The translations under genes and the position numbers were made by a program. The notes beneath the pieces are model-generated. The model did no database searches. It had not been told where the DNA came from and saw nothing but the letters and a program-made list of their open reading frames with translations. A DNA stretch of 45,814 nt from an uncultured Acidimicrobiales bacterium (GTDB taxonomy: Bacteria > Actinomycetota > Acidimicrobiia > Acidimicrobiales > SZUA-35). The stretch covers positions 1 through 45,814 of the forward strand of contig CALEWY010000020.1 in assembly GCA_937925335.1 (NCBI GenBank). Reading direction: 5' to 3'. Shown piece by piece: positions 24,788 to 32,943 of the stretch; within the stretch, counting starts at the first letter, position 1; each line of letters starts with the position of its first letter.

Positions 24788-26035
24788 CTACTCGATGATG
24801 GCGTTCTTGCCAATGGCAACGACGCCACCTTCAGAGACTGTGAATCGTTTTGCGTCTTCGACTGGATCGACGCCGATCTGCGTTCCTGGTGGGATCTTGA
24901 CGTTCTTGTCGATCACCGCACGCCGCACGACTGCACCCTCGCCAATCTCAACATCGTCGAAGGCGATCACACCGTCGAGGACCGCATCTTTACGAACCCG
25001 AACGCCGGGTGAGATGACGCTGTCCTTCACATCGCACCCGCTCAAGATCGCGCCGGTTGCAACGATGGTGTTTTCGATGTTTGGTGCCCGACCCTCAGCA
25101 GCAACGAACTTGGCTGGCGGGAGCGAGCGACCGAGGGTGTAGATCGGCCACTCACGGTTGTAGAGACTGAACCGGGGGAGCGGCGAAACCAGATCCATGT
25201 GTGCGTCGAAGTAGGCGTCGAGGGTTCCCACATCTCGCCAGTAACCGGTCTGGCCATCGCGGTCGCCCGGCACGACGTTGGTCGTGAAATCATAGACGTG
25301 TGCGGCTCCTTCGGACACCAGCCGAGGGATGAGATCGCCACCAAGATCGCGACGCGAGTTTTCATCGGCGGCATCGGCATGCAGCGCTTCGACGAGCACG
25401 TCGGTGGTGAAGACGTAGTTGCCCATCGATACGAACGACTCCTCGGGTGAATCGTCGAGCCCCGGCGGGTCAGCCGGCTTCTCCAAGAAGGCATCAATCT
25501 TCGATCCTTCGCCTCGTTGGATCACACCGAACTGATGCGCCTCAGACCGGGGCGAGCGCAACGCAGCAACGGTGACTCCGGCGCCGCTCTTGATGTGCTC
25601 ATCGAGCATCTGGCGAGGATCCATCCGGTAGATGTGATCGGCACCAAAGACAAAGATGTACTGCGGCTTCTCATCGTCGATCAGGTTCATGTTCTGAAAG
25701 ATCGCGTCGGCCGAACCACGGAACCACTCGGGTCCTCGCCGCATCTGAGCGGGGACCGAGGTGACGTAACTGCCGAGCAACGTGGACAGGCGCCATGTCT
25801 TGCTGAGGTGCACGTCGAGCGAGTGGCTCTTGTATTGCGTCAGCACCACGATCTTGCGATAGCCGCCGTTTGCAAGGTTGGACAACGCAAAGTCGATCAG
25901 GCGGTACTGGCCGCCGAACGGCACGGCTGGCTTGGCTCGATCCGAGCTGAGCGGCATGAGACGTTTTCCCTCCCCGCCAGCGAGAACAACGGACAAAACA
26001 CTGGGGCGACTTCCGGTCTCAAGCACGCTTCTCAT
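24788..26035 (-). CDS. glgC: glucose-1-phosphate adenylyltransferase
   Basis: A 415-residue enzyme making ADP-glucose from glucose-1-phosphate and ATP, the committed step of glycogen synthesis. The nucleotidyltransferase domain shows [38 protein letters not shown] and [19 protein letters not shown] holds the sugar-phosphate Lys, and the left-handed beta-helix follows ([23 protein letters not shown]). The length and motifs are those of bacterial GlgC. The protein is expected to be allosterically controlled, but the effector cannot be read. TGATGT lies 6 nt before the ATG and may be a weak leaderless -10. Confidence 0.96.
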   Translation of the reverse strand: MRSVLETGSRPSVLSVVLAGGEGKRLMPLSSDRAKPAVPFGGQYRLIDFALSNLANGGYRKIVVLTQYKSHSLDVHLSKTWRLSTLLGSYVTSVPAQMRRGPEWFRGSADAIFQNMNLIDDEKPQYIFVFGADHIYRMDPRQMLDEHIKSGAGVTVAALRSPRSEAHQFGVIQRGEGSKIDAFLEKPADPPGLDDSPEESFVSMGNYVFTTDVLVEALHADAADENSRRDLGGDLIPRLVSEGAAHVYDFTTNVVPGDRDGQTGYWRDVGTLDAYFDAHMDLVSPLPRFSLYNREWPIYTLGRSLPPAKFVAAEGRAPNIENTIVATGAILSGCDVKDSVISPGVRVRKDAVLDGVIAFDDVEIGEGAVVRRAVIDKNVKIPPGTQIGVDPVEDAKRFTVSEGGVVAIGKNAIIE

Positions 26036-26151
26036 AGTGCTACATCACTCCGTTGGTTGCAGGCACGCTCCGAGACTTCTTCTTCCAAGCAAGAAACGAG
26101 GTCGCTACGCACGAGCGGCCTCTAGGCCAGACGGCCCTCGTGCCGGATGAC

Positions 26152-26166
26152 CACTTGATGCAAGTG
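26152..26166 (+). promoter_or_regulatory. short palindrome upstream of the candidate small RNA
   Basis: CACTTG-ATG-CAAGTG is a perfect 6-bp inverted repeat 7 bp before a possible -35 (TTGTCA, 26173-26178). Its position suits an operator for the candidate small RNA promoter. Function is unproven. Confidence 0.3.
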
Positions 26167-26207
26167 ACCCATTGTCACGGAGAGTGGTTTTCGTGTTCAC
26201 TAACGCA

Positions 26208-26326
26208 TGCGGGTACCGGGAACAGGGCCTGACGGGAGCACCTCTGGCGGGCGGAGGCCCTGTCACAAAGGGTTTCTTGTTCTCGAATAGAGGGTGGTCT
26301 CACAGAGGCCACCCTCTTTCCTTTTT
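26208..26326 (+). ncRNA. candidate small RNA between glgC and YceI genes
   Basis: TTGTCA (26173-26178) and TTCACT (26197-26202) with an 18-nt spacer could form a promoter. The predicted RNA of about 118 nt contains a 9-bp stem ACAGGGCCT (26222-26230) with AGGCCCTGT (26255-26263) and ends in a strong intrinsic terminator. No plus-strand gene lies upstream, since glgC is divergent. The sequence does not match riboswitch classes or housekeeping RNAs that I can recognise. Both the transcript and its ends are predictions. Confidence 0.4.
26289..26326 (+). terminator. rho-independent terminator in the glgC-YceI gap
   Basis: AGAGGGTGGTCT (26289-26300) pairs with AGGCCACCCTCT (26306-26317) through twelve pairs with one G-T wobble, a 5-nt loop and a T-rich tail to 26326. 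It is one of the clearest terminators in the window and has no annotated gene in front of it. Confidence 0.85.
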
Positions 26327-26330
26327 CTCT

Positions 26331-26610
26331 GACTCCCTCCGGGGGCCGTTGCACGGAGCGAACGGTGACTCCCTCCGGGGGCCGTTGCACGGAGCGTCCG
26401 GTGATTCCCTCCGGGGGCCGTTGCACGGAGCGAACGGTGATTCCCTCCGGGGGCCGTTCACGGCCACGGAGGCCAGGCTGGCGTGGGTCGACGTTGTGAG
26501 CGACTCCCTCCGGGGGCCGTTCACGGCCACGGAGGCCAGGCTGGCGTGGGTCGACGTTGTGAACGAAGCGAACGGCGACTCCCTCCGGGGGCCGTGCACG
26601 GAGCTCGCGC
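26331..26610 (+). repeat. dispersed repeat R1, six-unit array
   Basis: Six units start at 26331, 26367, 26403, 26439, 26502 and 26577, each beginning GAYTCCCTCCGGGGGCCG. The first three are 36 bp. Units four and five are 63 and 75 bp and carry a different spacer with CACGGCCACGGAGGCC. The sixth is truncated. All lengths are multiples of three, so long frames stay open on both strands. The array fills most of the 26036-26648 gap together with the candidate small RNA, and no gene is called there. Confidence 0.9.
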
Positions 26611-26636
26611 TTTCCACCATCTTTCGATGGGTTCGT

Positions 26637-26642
26637 TAGGTT
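26637..26642 (+). promoter_or_regulatory. -10 element TAGGTT of the YceI gene
   Basis: TAGGTT lies 6 nt before the ATG at 26649. The identical hexamer precedes dacB and the LLM oxidoreductase gene at 28513. A small hairpin (CCATC-TTTC-GATGG, 26617-26630) lies just upstream. Confidence 0.5.
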
Positions 26643-26648
26643 GCCGAC

Positions 26649-27356
26649 ATGTCTGGAAAACTCAAAATCGCCCTTGGTTCTTTCGGAGCACTCATCGTCG
26701 TCCTCGCCGGAGCGGCGTGGTGGCTTGGTCTTTTCTCCTCCGAACCGGAGGAACAAACGGTTGAGGCAGCCGCCGAGTCAGTCGCCGCCGACAGCGATCC
26801 CGCAACCGCCGAAGCAGTGACCGACCTCACCGGCACGTGGACCGTCGAAGCTGGCGAGGCAACCTTCGTTGGCTACCGGGTACAAGAGGTGCTCTCAAGC
26901 GTCGGCGACTTTGAAGCTGTTGGACGCGCCCCCGGCGTCACCGGCACACTCGTCGCCGACGGAACAACCATCTCGGAAGTTTCCATCACCGCAGATCTCA
27001 CCGGACTCGCCAGCGACAGCGGCGCCCGAGATGGCCAGCTGAAGAGCCAGGCGCTCGAGACCGACACGTTCCCCGAAGCCACCTTCGTTCTGACGAGCCC
27101 GATCGATGTCGCCACCATCCCAGCTGAAGGAGAAACGGTCGTGTTCACGGCAACCGGCGACCTCACGCTGCATGGCGTGACGAACTCGGTGACCCTCGAC
27201 GTCAATGGCACCGTGCAAAGCGGCAAGCTGATCGTGGTTGGCAGCACCGACATCTTGATGCCCGACTACAACATCACCCCGCCGAGCGCTCCCATCGTTG
27301 CGAGCATCGACGAGAACGCAGTGATGGAAGTCTCGCTCGTGTTCGCCCGGGGCTGA
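26649..27356 (+). CDS. membrane-anchored YceI-family lipid-binding protein
   Basis: A 235-residue protein with an N-terminal transmembrane or signal segment (residues about 6-28, IALGSFGALIVVLAGAAWW), an acidic Ala/Glu linker, and a YceI lipocalin-like domain from residue 58 (LTGTWTVEAGEATFVGYRV) to the end. YceI proteins bind polyisoprenoid or other amphipathic ligands in a beta-barrel outside the cytoplasm. DLTLHGVTNSVTLDV is the most conserved strand pair of the family. The gene stands alone with its own leaderless-type promoter. The ligand is unknown. Confidence 0.88.
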   Translation: MSGKLKIALGSFGALIVVLAGAAWWLGLFSSEPEEQTVEAAAESVAADSDPATAEAVTDLTGTWTVEAGEATFVGYRVQEVLSSVGDFEAVGRAPGVTGTLVADGTTISEVSITADLTGLASDSGARDGQLKSQALETDTFPEATFVLTSPIDVATIPAEGETVVFTATGDLTLHGVTNSVTLDVNGTVQSGKLIVVGSTDILMPDYNITPPSAPIVASIDENAVMEVSLVFARG

Positions 27357-27360
27357 GCGC

Positions 27361-27400
27361 CCAGAACGACAGCACGGTCTCCAGAACGACAGCACGGTCT
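27361..27400 (+). repeat. 20-bp perfect tandem duplication
   Basis: CCAGAACGACAGCACGGTCT occurs twice head to tail directly after the YceI stop codon. It is non-coding. Confidence 0.85.
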
Positions 27401-27532
27401 GCAGCGCTCCTACGAACGCCGCTGCTGTGAAGCCGATCGGCTGTGCCAATACCCCGGGAGATGCGCTCGGGAAGTGCGCACGGTCAGTCCGCTCGGTTTG
27501 TGCGAGAGCGATTGGATGTGGGAGGCGAACGG

Positions 27533-28513
27533 CTAGCTCGTTGCGGCGCGCACTGCGGGCACAACATGTTCGATGTAGGCATCGAGCGCTTCACGATCGA
27601 ACGGCGCTCGGAGGGCGACGTTGACCATGCTCGCGCCAGCATCGGCGTAGGCCATGATCTGTTCGACCGCCTGATCCGGTGTTCCCAAGATCGCGCCACC
27701 CTGCACCCGTTCGAACATCGCACCCCATTGCTCAACCATCTCGTCGGCGACGCGATCTGCTGATGGCTGGTCAGCGCCCATTCCCCACACCAGATTCACC
27801 GATCGTTCGATCGAGGCAGGGTCACGGTCAGCCCTTTCACACCAACCATCGAGCACACCGTTGAGGCGGGCGTAGGTCGGAGCGTCGACGTAGGCCGCAT
27901 TCCACCCGTCGGCATGATCGGCGGCCATTCGAAGCGTGCGCTTCTCACCGACACCACCAATCCAGATCGGCATGCGCTCCGCCATCGGCGGAGGAAGCAT
28001 CGAGGCGTTGACGGCGGTGTAGTGCTCGCCGGCGAAGTCCGTTCGAGCGATCTCGTCGCCGCTCCGCGGTGTGAGAAGCGAGCGGATGAGCTGCGTCGCC
28101 TCGTCGAGCATGTCGAGGCGCACACCAACCGACGGGAAGTCATAACCGAACGCCTCTGCTTCCCATTCGTGCCAGCCACCGCCGAGCCCAAGCTCGAAGC
28201 GACCTCCCGAAAGATGATCGATCGTGATGGCTGCCCGAGCGAGCAAGCCGGGGTTGCGGTAGCCGACGTAAAACACGAGACAACCAAGCCGAGCGTTCGT
28301 CGTGTCGCAGGCGAGAGCAGCGAGCGTGGCAACGGCTTCGAAGTGGGGGAGCACGCCGCCTTGGGGCGGTGCCTCGTAAAGGTGGTCCCATGCCGACAGC
28401 CAGTCGAGGCCTCGGCGTCCGTCGCCTGGATCGTCGAGAAAGCGCCAGAGCGCGCGCATTTCGTCCATCGTCATCGCTTGTTGGCCGACATGAGCACCGA
28501 GTGAGAGAGTCAC
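27533..28513 (-). CDS. LLM-class (F420-type) flavin-dependent oxidoreductase
   Basis: A 326-residue TIM-barrel protein of the bacterial luciferase-like monooxygenase superfamily, in the group that often uses cofactor F420 in actinobacteria. Conserved blocks are WDHLYEAP near the start, LSGGRFELGLGGGWHEWEAEAFG, IWIGGVGEKRTLRMAADHADGWN, and ILGTPDQAVEQI near the end. The substrate is unknown. The open frame runs far upstream (to 29500), but those residues are antisense to the enoyl-CoA hydratase gene. The GTG at 28513 is supported by TAGGTT 7 nt upstream and by the family N-terminus. Confidence 0.88.
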   Translation of the reverse strand: MTLSLGAHVGQQAMTMDEMRALWRFLDDPGDGRRGLDWLSAWDHLYEAPPQGGVLPHFEAVATLAALACDTTNARLGCLVFYVGYRNPGLLARAAITIDHLSGGRFELGLGGGWHEWEAEAFGYDFPSVGVRLDMLDEATQLIRSLLTPRSGDEIARTDFAGEHYTAVNASMLPPPMAERMPIWIGGVGEKRTLRMAADHADGWNAAYVDAPTYARLNGVLDGWCERADRDPASIERSVNLVWGMGADQPSADRVADEMVEQWGAMFERVQGGAILGTPDQAVEQIMAYADAGASMVNVALRAPFDREALDAYIEHVVPAVRAATS

Positions 28514-28520
28514 GAGAGCG

Positions 28521-28526
28521 AACCTA
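28521..28526 (-). promoter_or_regulatory. -10 element TAGGTT of the LLM oxidoreductase gene
   Basis: TAGGTT lies 7 nt before the GTG at 28513. It shares the 69-bp divergent gap with the enoyl-CoA hydratase gene. Confidence 0.5.
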
Positions 28527-28582
28527 GACCGAGCGACGTTCAGCAATCGAACGACGCACGACCGACACGGGGAATCAATCCG

Positions 28583-29395
28583 ATGAGCACGAGCGAAACC
28601 AGCGGGACCGACACGACCATCGAAGCGGACGGCTTCGAAACACTCACGGCAACCGCCGAGGGCCGTATCGGGCGGCTCACGCTCGACCAAGGCGACAAAC
28701 TCAATCCACTCAGTTGGCGCTGCCTCGATGAGATCGCCCGAGCCGCTCGATGGTTCGATGATCAACGTCAGGTGACCGTCGTGGTCGTGACCGGTTCGGG
28801 GCGTGCGTTCTCCGCCGGTGCCGATCTCAACTCGTTCGACACGCGTGACGAGATCACCACCCGAGAGGTGGGGGAGTACGGCCGCAAGATGGCCGACGCG
28901 CTCGAGGCGATGGAAGCGCTCGCCATTGCCCGTATCCAAGGTTGGTGTGTTGGGGGAGGCCTCGTATTGGCTGCTGCCTGCGATCTGCGCATCGCCGCTG
29001 AGTCGGCGCGTTTCTCGATTCCTGAAGTCGACCTCGGGATCCCGTTGGCATGGGGTGGCATCCCGCGACTCGTTCGCGAGGTCGGTCCGGCATTGGCCAA
29101 AGAACTCGTGCTCACCTGCCGGCCGTTCGATGCAGCCGAAGCCCGAAGCGCCGGCTTCTTGAACCGCGTCGTTCCAGACGACGAACTCGATGCCGCAGTC
29201 GAGGAACTCGCCGTGCAGATCGCCGGCAAAGCACCGCTGACGATCCGGGCGACCAAACGCCACGTCAACGCCGTCACCGATCAGATGGTTGGCACGATGC
29301 GCAGCTGGAGCGACGCCGACGGTCTCGCCAATGCGTTCAACGATGCCGAATGTGGCGAAGCTCGCAGGGCTTACCTCGCCAGTCGCAAGCGGTAG
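28583..29395 (+). CDS. enoyl-CoA hydratase/isomerase family protein
   Basis: A 270-residue crotonase-fold enzyme acting on acyl-CoA thioesters. The oxyanion-hole motifs are FSAGADLNSF and the helix start GWCVGGGLVLAAACDLRIA, followed by FSIPEVDLGIPLAWGGIPRLVREVG. The usual catalytic glutamates are partly absent: ADLGIP-type Glu positions are occupied differently, so hydratase activity is not certain and isomerase or hydrolase roles are possible. Residues 1-20 are Thr/Glu-rich and probably disordered. GGGGAA 8 nt before the ATG could serve as ribosome-binding site. It is divergent from the LLM oxidoreductase gene. Confidence 0.87.
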   Translation: MSTSETSGTDTTIEADGFETLTATAEGRIGRLTLDQGDKLNPLSWRCLDEIARAARWFDDQRQVTVVVVTGSGRAFSAGADLNSFDTRDEITTREVGEYGRKMADALEAMEALAIARIQGWCVGGGLVLAAACDLRIAAESARFSIPEVDLGIPLAWGGIPRLVREVGPALAKELVLTCRPFDAAEARSAGFLNRVVPDDELDAAVEELAVQIAGKAPLTIRATKRHVNAVTDQMVGTMRSWSDADGLANAFNDAECGEARRAYLASRKR

Positions 29396-29428
29396 CACCC
29401 AATCGTCGCACCCACGACCGCAATCGGC

Positions 29429-29480
29429 GCAGCACCGAGTCGCAGCACCGAGTCGCAGCACCGGGTCGCAGCACCGGGTC
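29429..29480 (+). repeat. 13-bp tandem repeat, four units
   Basis: Four units of GCAGCACCGRGTC run from 29429 to 29480, followed by decaying copies to about 29510. The period equals that of the array at 4288, but the sequence is different. Confidence 0.85.
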
Positions 29481-29660
29481 GCAGCATCCAGCGCCAGCAT
29501 TCAGCGGCAGCACGTCGCCAAAGCACGTCGCCTCATGACGGTTCCAAAACGGGCCGGTACGGTAATTCGACACCGCCGGTGACCGCTGTCACAATCTGGC
29601 CCTTATTCGATTTGCTCGTAATCAGTTCGCGTTCACCTCACGCGCCCAGGAGAACCATCT

Positions 29661-30830
29661 ATGACCGACGTCGGGACCGACTCCGACCGCCTCACCCGAG
29701 CCGAGCACAACGAGCCGCTGCTCGAAGTGATCGACCTGAAGACTCACTTCCAAGTCGAGGGCGGCATCGTGAAGGCCGTCGACGGCGTGAGCTTCACACT
29801 CGACCGGGGCAAGACGCTCGGCATCGTGGGTGAGTCCGGGTCAGGTAAGACCGTTCTCTCTCGATCGATTATGCGATTGATCACAGCCCCCAACGTGATC
29901 ACTCACGGCGAGGTTCGCTACGACGGCCGTGACCTCGTCACCAAGTCCTCGCGAGAGATGAAGGCCTACTGGGGCGTCGAGATGGCGATGGTCTTCCAAG
30001 ACCCGATGACCTCTCTGAACCCCGTGGTGAAGGTCGGTCGCCAGATGACCGAACACATTCGACATCACCTCGGCGTTTCGAAGTCAGAAGCACGAGCAAC
30101 CGCGATCGAGCTTTTGAAGAGTGTTCGGATTCCCGAGCCCGAGGTTCGAATCGACAACTACCCGCACGAGATGTCCGGCGGTATGCGCCAGCGAGTGTGC
30201 ATCGCCATCGCATTGGCGTGTGGTCCAAAGATGCTCTTCGCCGATGAGCCAACGACGGCTCTCGATGTGACCGTGCAGCACCAGATCCTCAACCTGCTTC
30301 GCCAGCAGCAAAAGGATCGCTTCATGACGATGATCATGGTCACTCACGACCTTGGTGTGGTTGCTGGCCGAACCGATGAGATCGCTGTGATGTACGCCGG
30401 CAAGGTTGTCGAAAAGGCACCGACCAACCAGCTGTTCGCCGACATGCGCCACCCCTACACCCAGGCGCTGCTCTGGTCGATCCCCAAGGTCAGCCAGCCG
30501 AAGCACACACGGCTCAACGCCATCGCCGGTCGACCGCCAGACCTCATCAGCCCGCCATCGGGCTGCTCCTTTTCTCCTCGCTGCCCGTACGCACAGGAGA
30601 AGTGCCACATCGAGGAGCCACCGCTCACCGCGGGTGCTGCTCCCGGCCACCAGTTCGCGTGCTGGTATCCCGTCGGTAGCCCCGAAAACGAGGCCGCGTG
30701 GGAGCGCAACCTCGCCGCAGGTGTGCCACAGACGCTGGCCGCGGCCGGCAAGCTCACCGCCACCGAAGAATTGCTCGAAACGATCAACCTCGCAGATGAC
30801 ACCAGCGATCACGAAGGAGCGGGTGCCTGA
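29661..30830 (+). CDS. dppD: peptide-type ABC transporter ATP-binding protein (DppD-like)
   Basis: A 389-residue ATPase of an oligopeptide/dipeptide/nickel-class importer. Walker A is GESGSGKT, the signature is MSGGMRQRV, Walker B is MLFADEPTTALD and the switch His lies in VTHDLG. The C-terminal oligo/HPY extension carries the Cys cluster CSFSPRC..EKC..C typical of DppD/OppD and conserved in the family. A well-placed ribosome-binding site (AGGAGA, 29648-29653, 7 nt spacing) marks the ATG, so this transcript has a leader, unlike many genes here. Its stop overlaps dppF by one base. The solute is unknown; peptides are the default inference. Confidence 0.92.
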   Translation: MTDVGTDSDRLTRAEHNEPLLEVIDLKTHFQVEGGIVKAVDGVSFTLDRGKTLGIVGESGSGKTVLSRSIMRLITAPNVITHGEVRYDGRDLVTKSSREMKAYWGVEMAMVFQDPMTSLNPVVKVGRQMTEHIRHHLGVSKSEARATAIELLKSVRIPEPEVRIDNYPHEMSGGMRQRVCIAIALACGPKMLFADEPTTALDVTVQHQILNLLRQQQKDRFMTMIMVTHDLGVVAGRTDEIAVMYAGKVVEKAPTNQLFADMRHPYTQALLWSIPKVSQPKHTRLNAIAGRPPDLISPPSGCSFSPRCPYAQEKCHIEEPPLTAGAAPGHQFACWYPVGSPENEAAWERNLAAGVPQTLAAAGKLTATEELLETINLADDTSDHEGAGA

Positions 30831-31870
30831 TGGCCGGAAGTGGTAAGGCGCACCTGCGCGACGAAGCCGACACGATCCTTCGAGTCGAAGATCTCAACGT
30901 CGAGTTCCCGGCCGGTCGTGGCCGAACCGTCTACGCCGTCAGCGGCATCAGCTTCGACATCGCCAAGGGTGAAACCCTCGGCCTGGTCGGGGAGTCCGGC
31001 TGTGGCAAGTCGACGACGGGCAAAGCAATCCTCCAGCTTCCGCGGCCAACGAGCGGATCGGTCCGGGTGAAGGGCAACGACCTCGCAGCCATGGATCCAG
31101 AATCGATGCGCCAGGCTCGTACCGGCGTCCAGATGATCTTCCAGGATCCCATCTCTTCGCTGAACCCCCGACGGATGATCGGCGACATCGTCGCTGAGCC
31201 GCTTGCGGTGTGGGGTCCACACGACGAAGACAAGCAGTGGCCGATCGTCGCCAACATGCTCGACGCCGTCGGCATCGATCCCGATGTCGCTCGCTACAAG
31301 CGCTCGCACGAGTTCTCCGGTGGCCAGTGCCAGCGCATCTCAATCGCCCGAGCATTGGTGATGGAGCCCGAGCTCATCATCTGTGACGAGCCGGTCTCGG
31401 CGCTCGACGTTTCGGTGCAGGCGCAGATCCTCAACATGCTCGAAGACTTGAAGGCGCAGTACGGCCTCACCCTTGTCTTCATCGCTCACGACCTCGCCGT
31501 CGTGAAGAACATCAGCGACCGAGTCGCCGTGATGTATCTCGGCAAGATGTGTGAGATCTCCGAATCCAACGAGCTCTACGACAACCCGGCGCACCCTTAT
31601 ACGGCGCTGTTGCTCGGATCGATTCCTGTTCCGGATCCGATGGCGAACATCGACGATGTGCTCGGCGACGAGGGAGAACTCCCATCGCCGTTGGCGCCGC
31701 CGAGCGGTTGTCGCTTCCGTACCCGTTGCCCTCTGGCCGATGAGATGTGCGCCAGGGTCGAACCACAGATGCGCAGGGTGAGCGACGACCACTACGTCGC
31801 CTGCCACCACCCGCTTGTATCCGCAGATCCAGTCGGTGATCCATCGTCGGAGGTCACGATCTCGTTGTGA
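30830..31870 (+). CDS. dppF: peptide-type ABC transporter ATP-binding protein (DppF-like)
   Basis: The 346-residue second ATPase, which pairs with DppD to form the nucleotide-binding dimer. It has Walker A GESGCGKST, QMIFQDPISSLNPRR in the Q-loop, the signature FSGGQCQRI (Cys replaces the usual Arg or Gln at position three after SGG), Walker B LIICDEPVSALD and IAHDLAVV. The C-terminal HPY region holds CRFRTRCPLADEMC. The start overlaps the dppD stop (TGATG). A 112-bp gap with its own promoter-like motif separates it from the permease genes, so ATPases and permeases may be expressed from separate promoters. Confidence 0.93.
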   Translation: MAGSGKAHLRDEADTILRVEDLNVEFPAGRGRTVYAVSGISFDIAKGETLGLVGESGCGKSTTGKAILQLPRPTSGSVRVKGNDLAAMDPESMRQARTGVQMIFQDPISSLNPRRMIGDIVAEPLAVWGPHDEDKQWPIVANMLDAVGIDPDVARYKRSHEFSGGQCQRISIARALVMEPELIICDEPVSALDVSVQAQILNMLEDLKAQYGLTLVFIAHDLAVVKNISDRVAVMYLGKMCEISESNELYDNPAHPYTALLLGSIPVPDPMANIDDVLGDEGELPSPLAPPSGCRFRTRCPLADEMCARVEPQMRRVSDDHYVACHHPLVSADPVGDPSSEVTISL

Positions 31871-31910
31871 CGAATCGCCGACGAACACTCGAGGCTCTTT
31901 AGTGTCCGCC

Positions 31911-31926
31911 GTCACATCTGCTACAC
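31911..31926 (+). promoter_or_regulatory. shared motif copy 1, upstream of dppB
   Basis: GTCACATCTGCTACAC lies 56 nt before the dppB ATG. Closely matching 16-mers occur upstream of both substrate-binding protein genes at similar distance. It probably marks a promoter region (TACACA or similar as -10) or a common operator. Confidence 0.5.
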
Positions 31927-31982
31927 ACTCGATTGTTGCTGGCTTTCACGCCACCAGCTGAACGACCGAAAGACATCGCTCC

Positions 31983-32939
31983 ATGGCAAAGATCATCGCA
32001 GCCAGATTGCTGAGGCTTCTCGCAACGCTGTTTGCCGTCACGTTCATCAGTTTCATGATGACCAAGGCCCTTCCCGGCGACCCGGCGGTTGCCATTTTGG
32101 GCCAGGACGGCATTCAAAACGAGGAGCTCTTGCTCGAACTTCGAGCCGAACTCGGGCTCGACGAACCCATTCCTGTTCAATATGTGACCTGGCTCGGCAA
32201 TGCCGTTCGTGGTGATCTCGGTGAGTCCTACATCAACCGAGGCCAGTCGGTTGCTGGCACCATCGGCCAGCGTTTCCCCGTCACCCTGCAGCTTGCGTTG
32301 ATGGCCATCATCATCGCTCTCCTGTTGGCGATCCCGATCGGCGTGATCGGGGCCTACCGGCAGGGCAAGTGGCAAGATCAAGCCAGTTCGGCAGGTGTGC
32401 AGGTAGCGCTCTCGGTGCCCAACTTCGTCACCGGCATCTTCTTAATATGGTTATTCGCGGTGAAATTGGAGTGGTTACCAGCCTCCAACTGGAACCGAAT
32501 CAGCGACAAGGGTGTGATCGCCAACCTCAAGACGGCAATCCTTCCCGCAACGGCACTGGCGTTGACACAGATGGCCATCTTCTCCCGCCTCGTTCGCTCG
32601 GACATGATCGCAACGCTGCAAGAGAACTTCATCCTCTCAGCACGAGCCAAGGGCTTGAGCGACCGGTTCATCCTCTTCCGCCACGCACTGCGCCCCAGTT
32701 CGCTCAGCGTTGCGACCCTGGTCGGTATCAACTTCGGCGCTCTCCTCGGCGGCACGGTCATCATCGAAACGCTCTTCGCCATCCCCGGCCTTGGATTCCG
32801 GTTGATCAATGCCATCAGCCAGCGAGACATCCTCGTGATCCAGGGCATCACCGTCTTCATTGCTACCGGCTACGTGATCATCAATACCGTGGTCGACTTG
32901 TTCTATTCCGTTCTCGATCCTCGAATCAGGAGGAGCTGA
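31983..32939 (+). CDS. dppB: peptide-type ABC transporter permease (DppB-like)
   Basis: A 318-residue inner-membrane permease with six predicted helices. The first (RLLRLLATLFAVTFISFMM) is followed by the family's ALPGDPA motif and an extracellular loop ending ELGLDEPIPVQYVTWLGN. The cytoplasmic EAA loop is present as ARAKGLSDRFILFRHALRPS, which docks onto the ATPases. The family signature GVxIETLFAIPGLG is seen as GTVIIETLFAIPGLG. No clear ribosome-binding site lies before the ATG. dppC starts 4 nt after its stop. Confidence 0.93.
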   Translation: MAKIIAARLLRLLATLFAVTFISFMMTKALPGDPAVAILGQDGIQNEELLLELRAELGLDEPIPVQYVTWLGNAVRGDLGESYINRGQSVAGTIGQRFPVTLQLALMAIIIALLLAIPIGVIGAYRQGKWQDQASSAGVQVALSVPNFVTGIFLIWLFAVKLEWLPASNWNRISDKGVIANLKTAILPATALALTQMAIFSRLVRSDMIATLQENFILSARAKGLSDRFILFRHALRPSSLSVATLVGINFGALLGGTVIIETLFAIPGLGFRLINAISQRDILVIQGITVFIATGYVIINTVVDLFYSVLDPRIRRS

Positions 32940-32943
32940 GCCA

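Noticed and set aside
26208..26326. Known riboswitch or housekeeping RNA (cobalamin, TPP, SAM, cyclic-di-GMP, SRP RNA, 6C RNA)
   Set aside because: Key conserved boxes of each were looked for by eye and not found. It is kept only as an unclassified candidate RNA.
26331..26610. CRISPR array (36-bp periodic units)
   Set aside because: Units abut without unique spacers, the variable parts are themselves repeated, and no cas gene lies in the window.
26172..26756. Long open frames on both strands through the R1 array
   Set aside because: They arise because repeat lengths are multiples of three and contain no stop. The plus frame runs through the terminator, no start signal is seen, and the translation is only repeat.
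28514..29500. N-terminal extension of the LLM oxidoreductase to a 655-residue protein
   Set aside because: The extension is antisense to the enoyl-CoA hydratase gene and has no recognisable domain. The GTG at 28513 has a -10 element at 7 nt and the family N-terminus.
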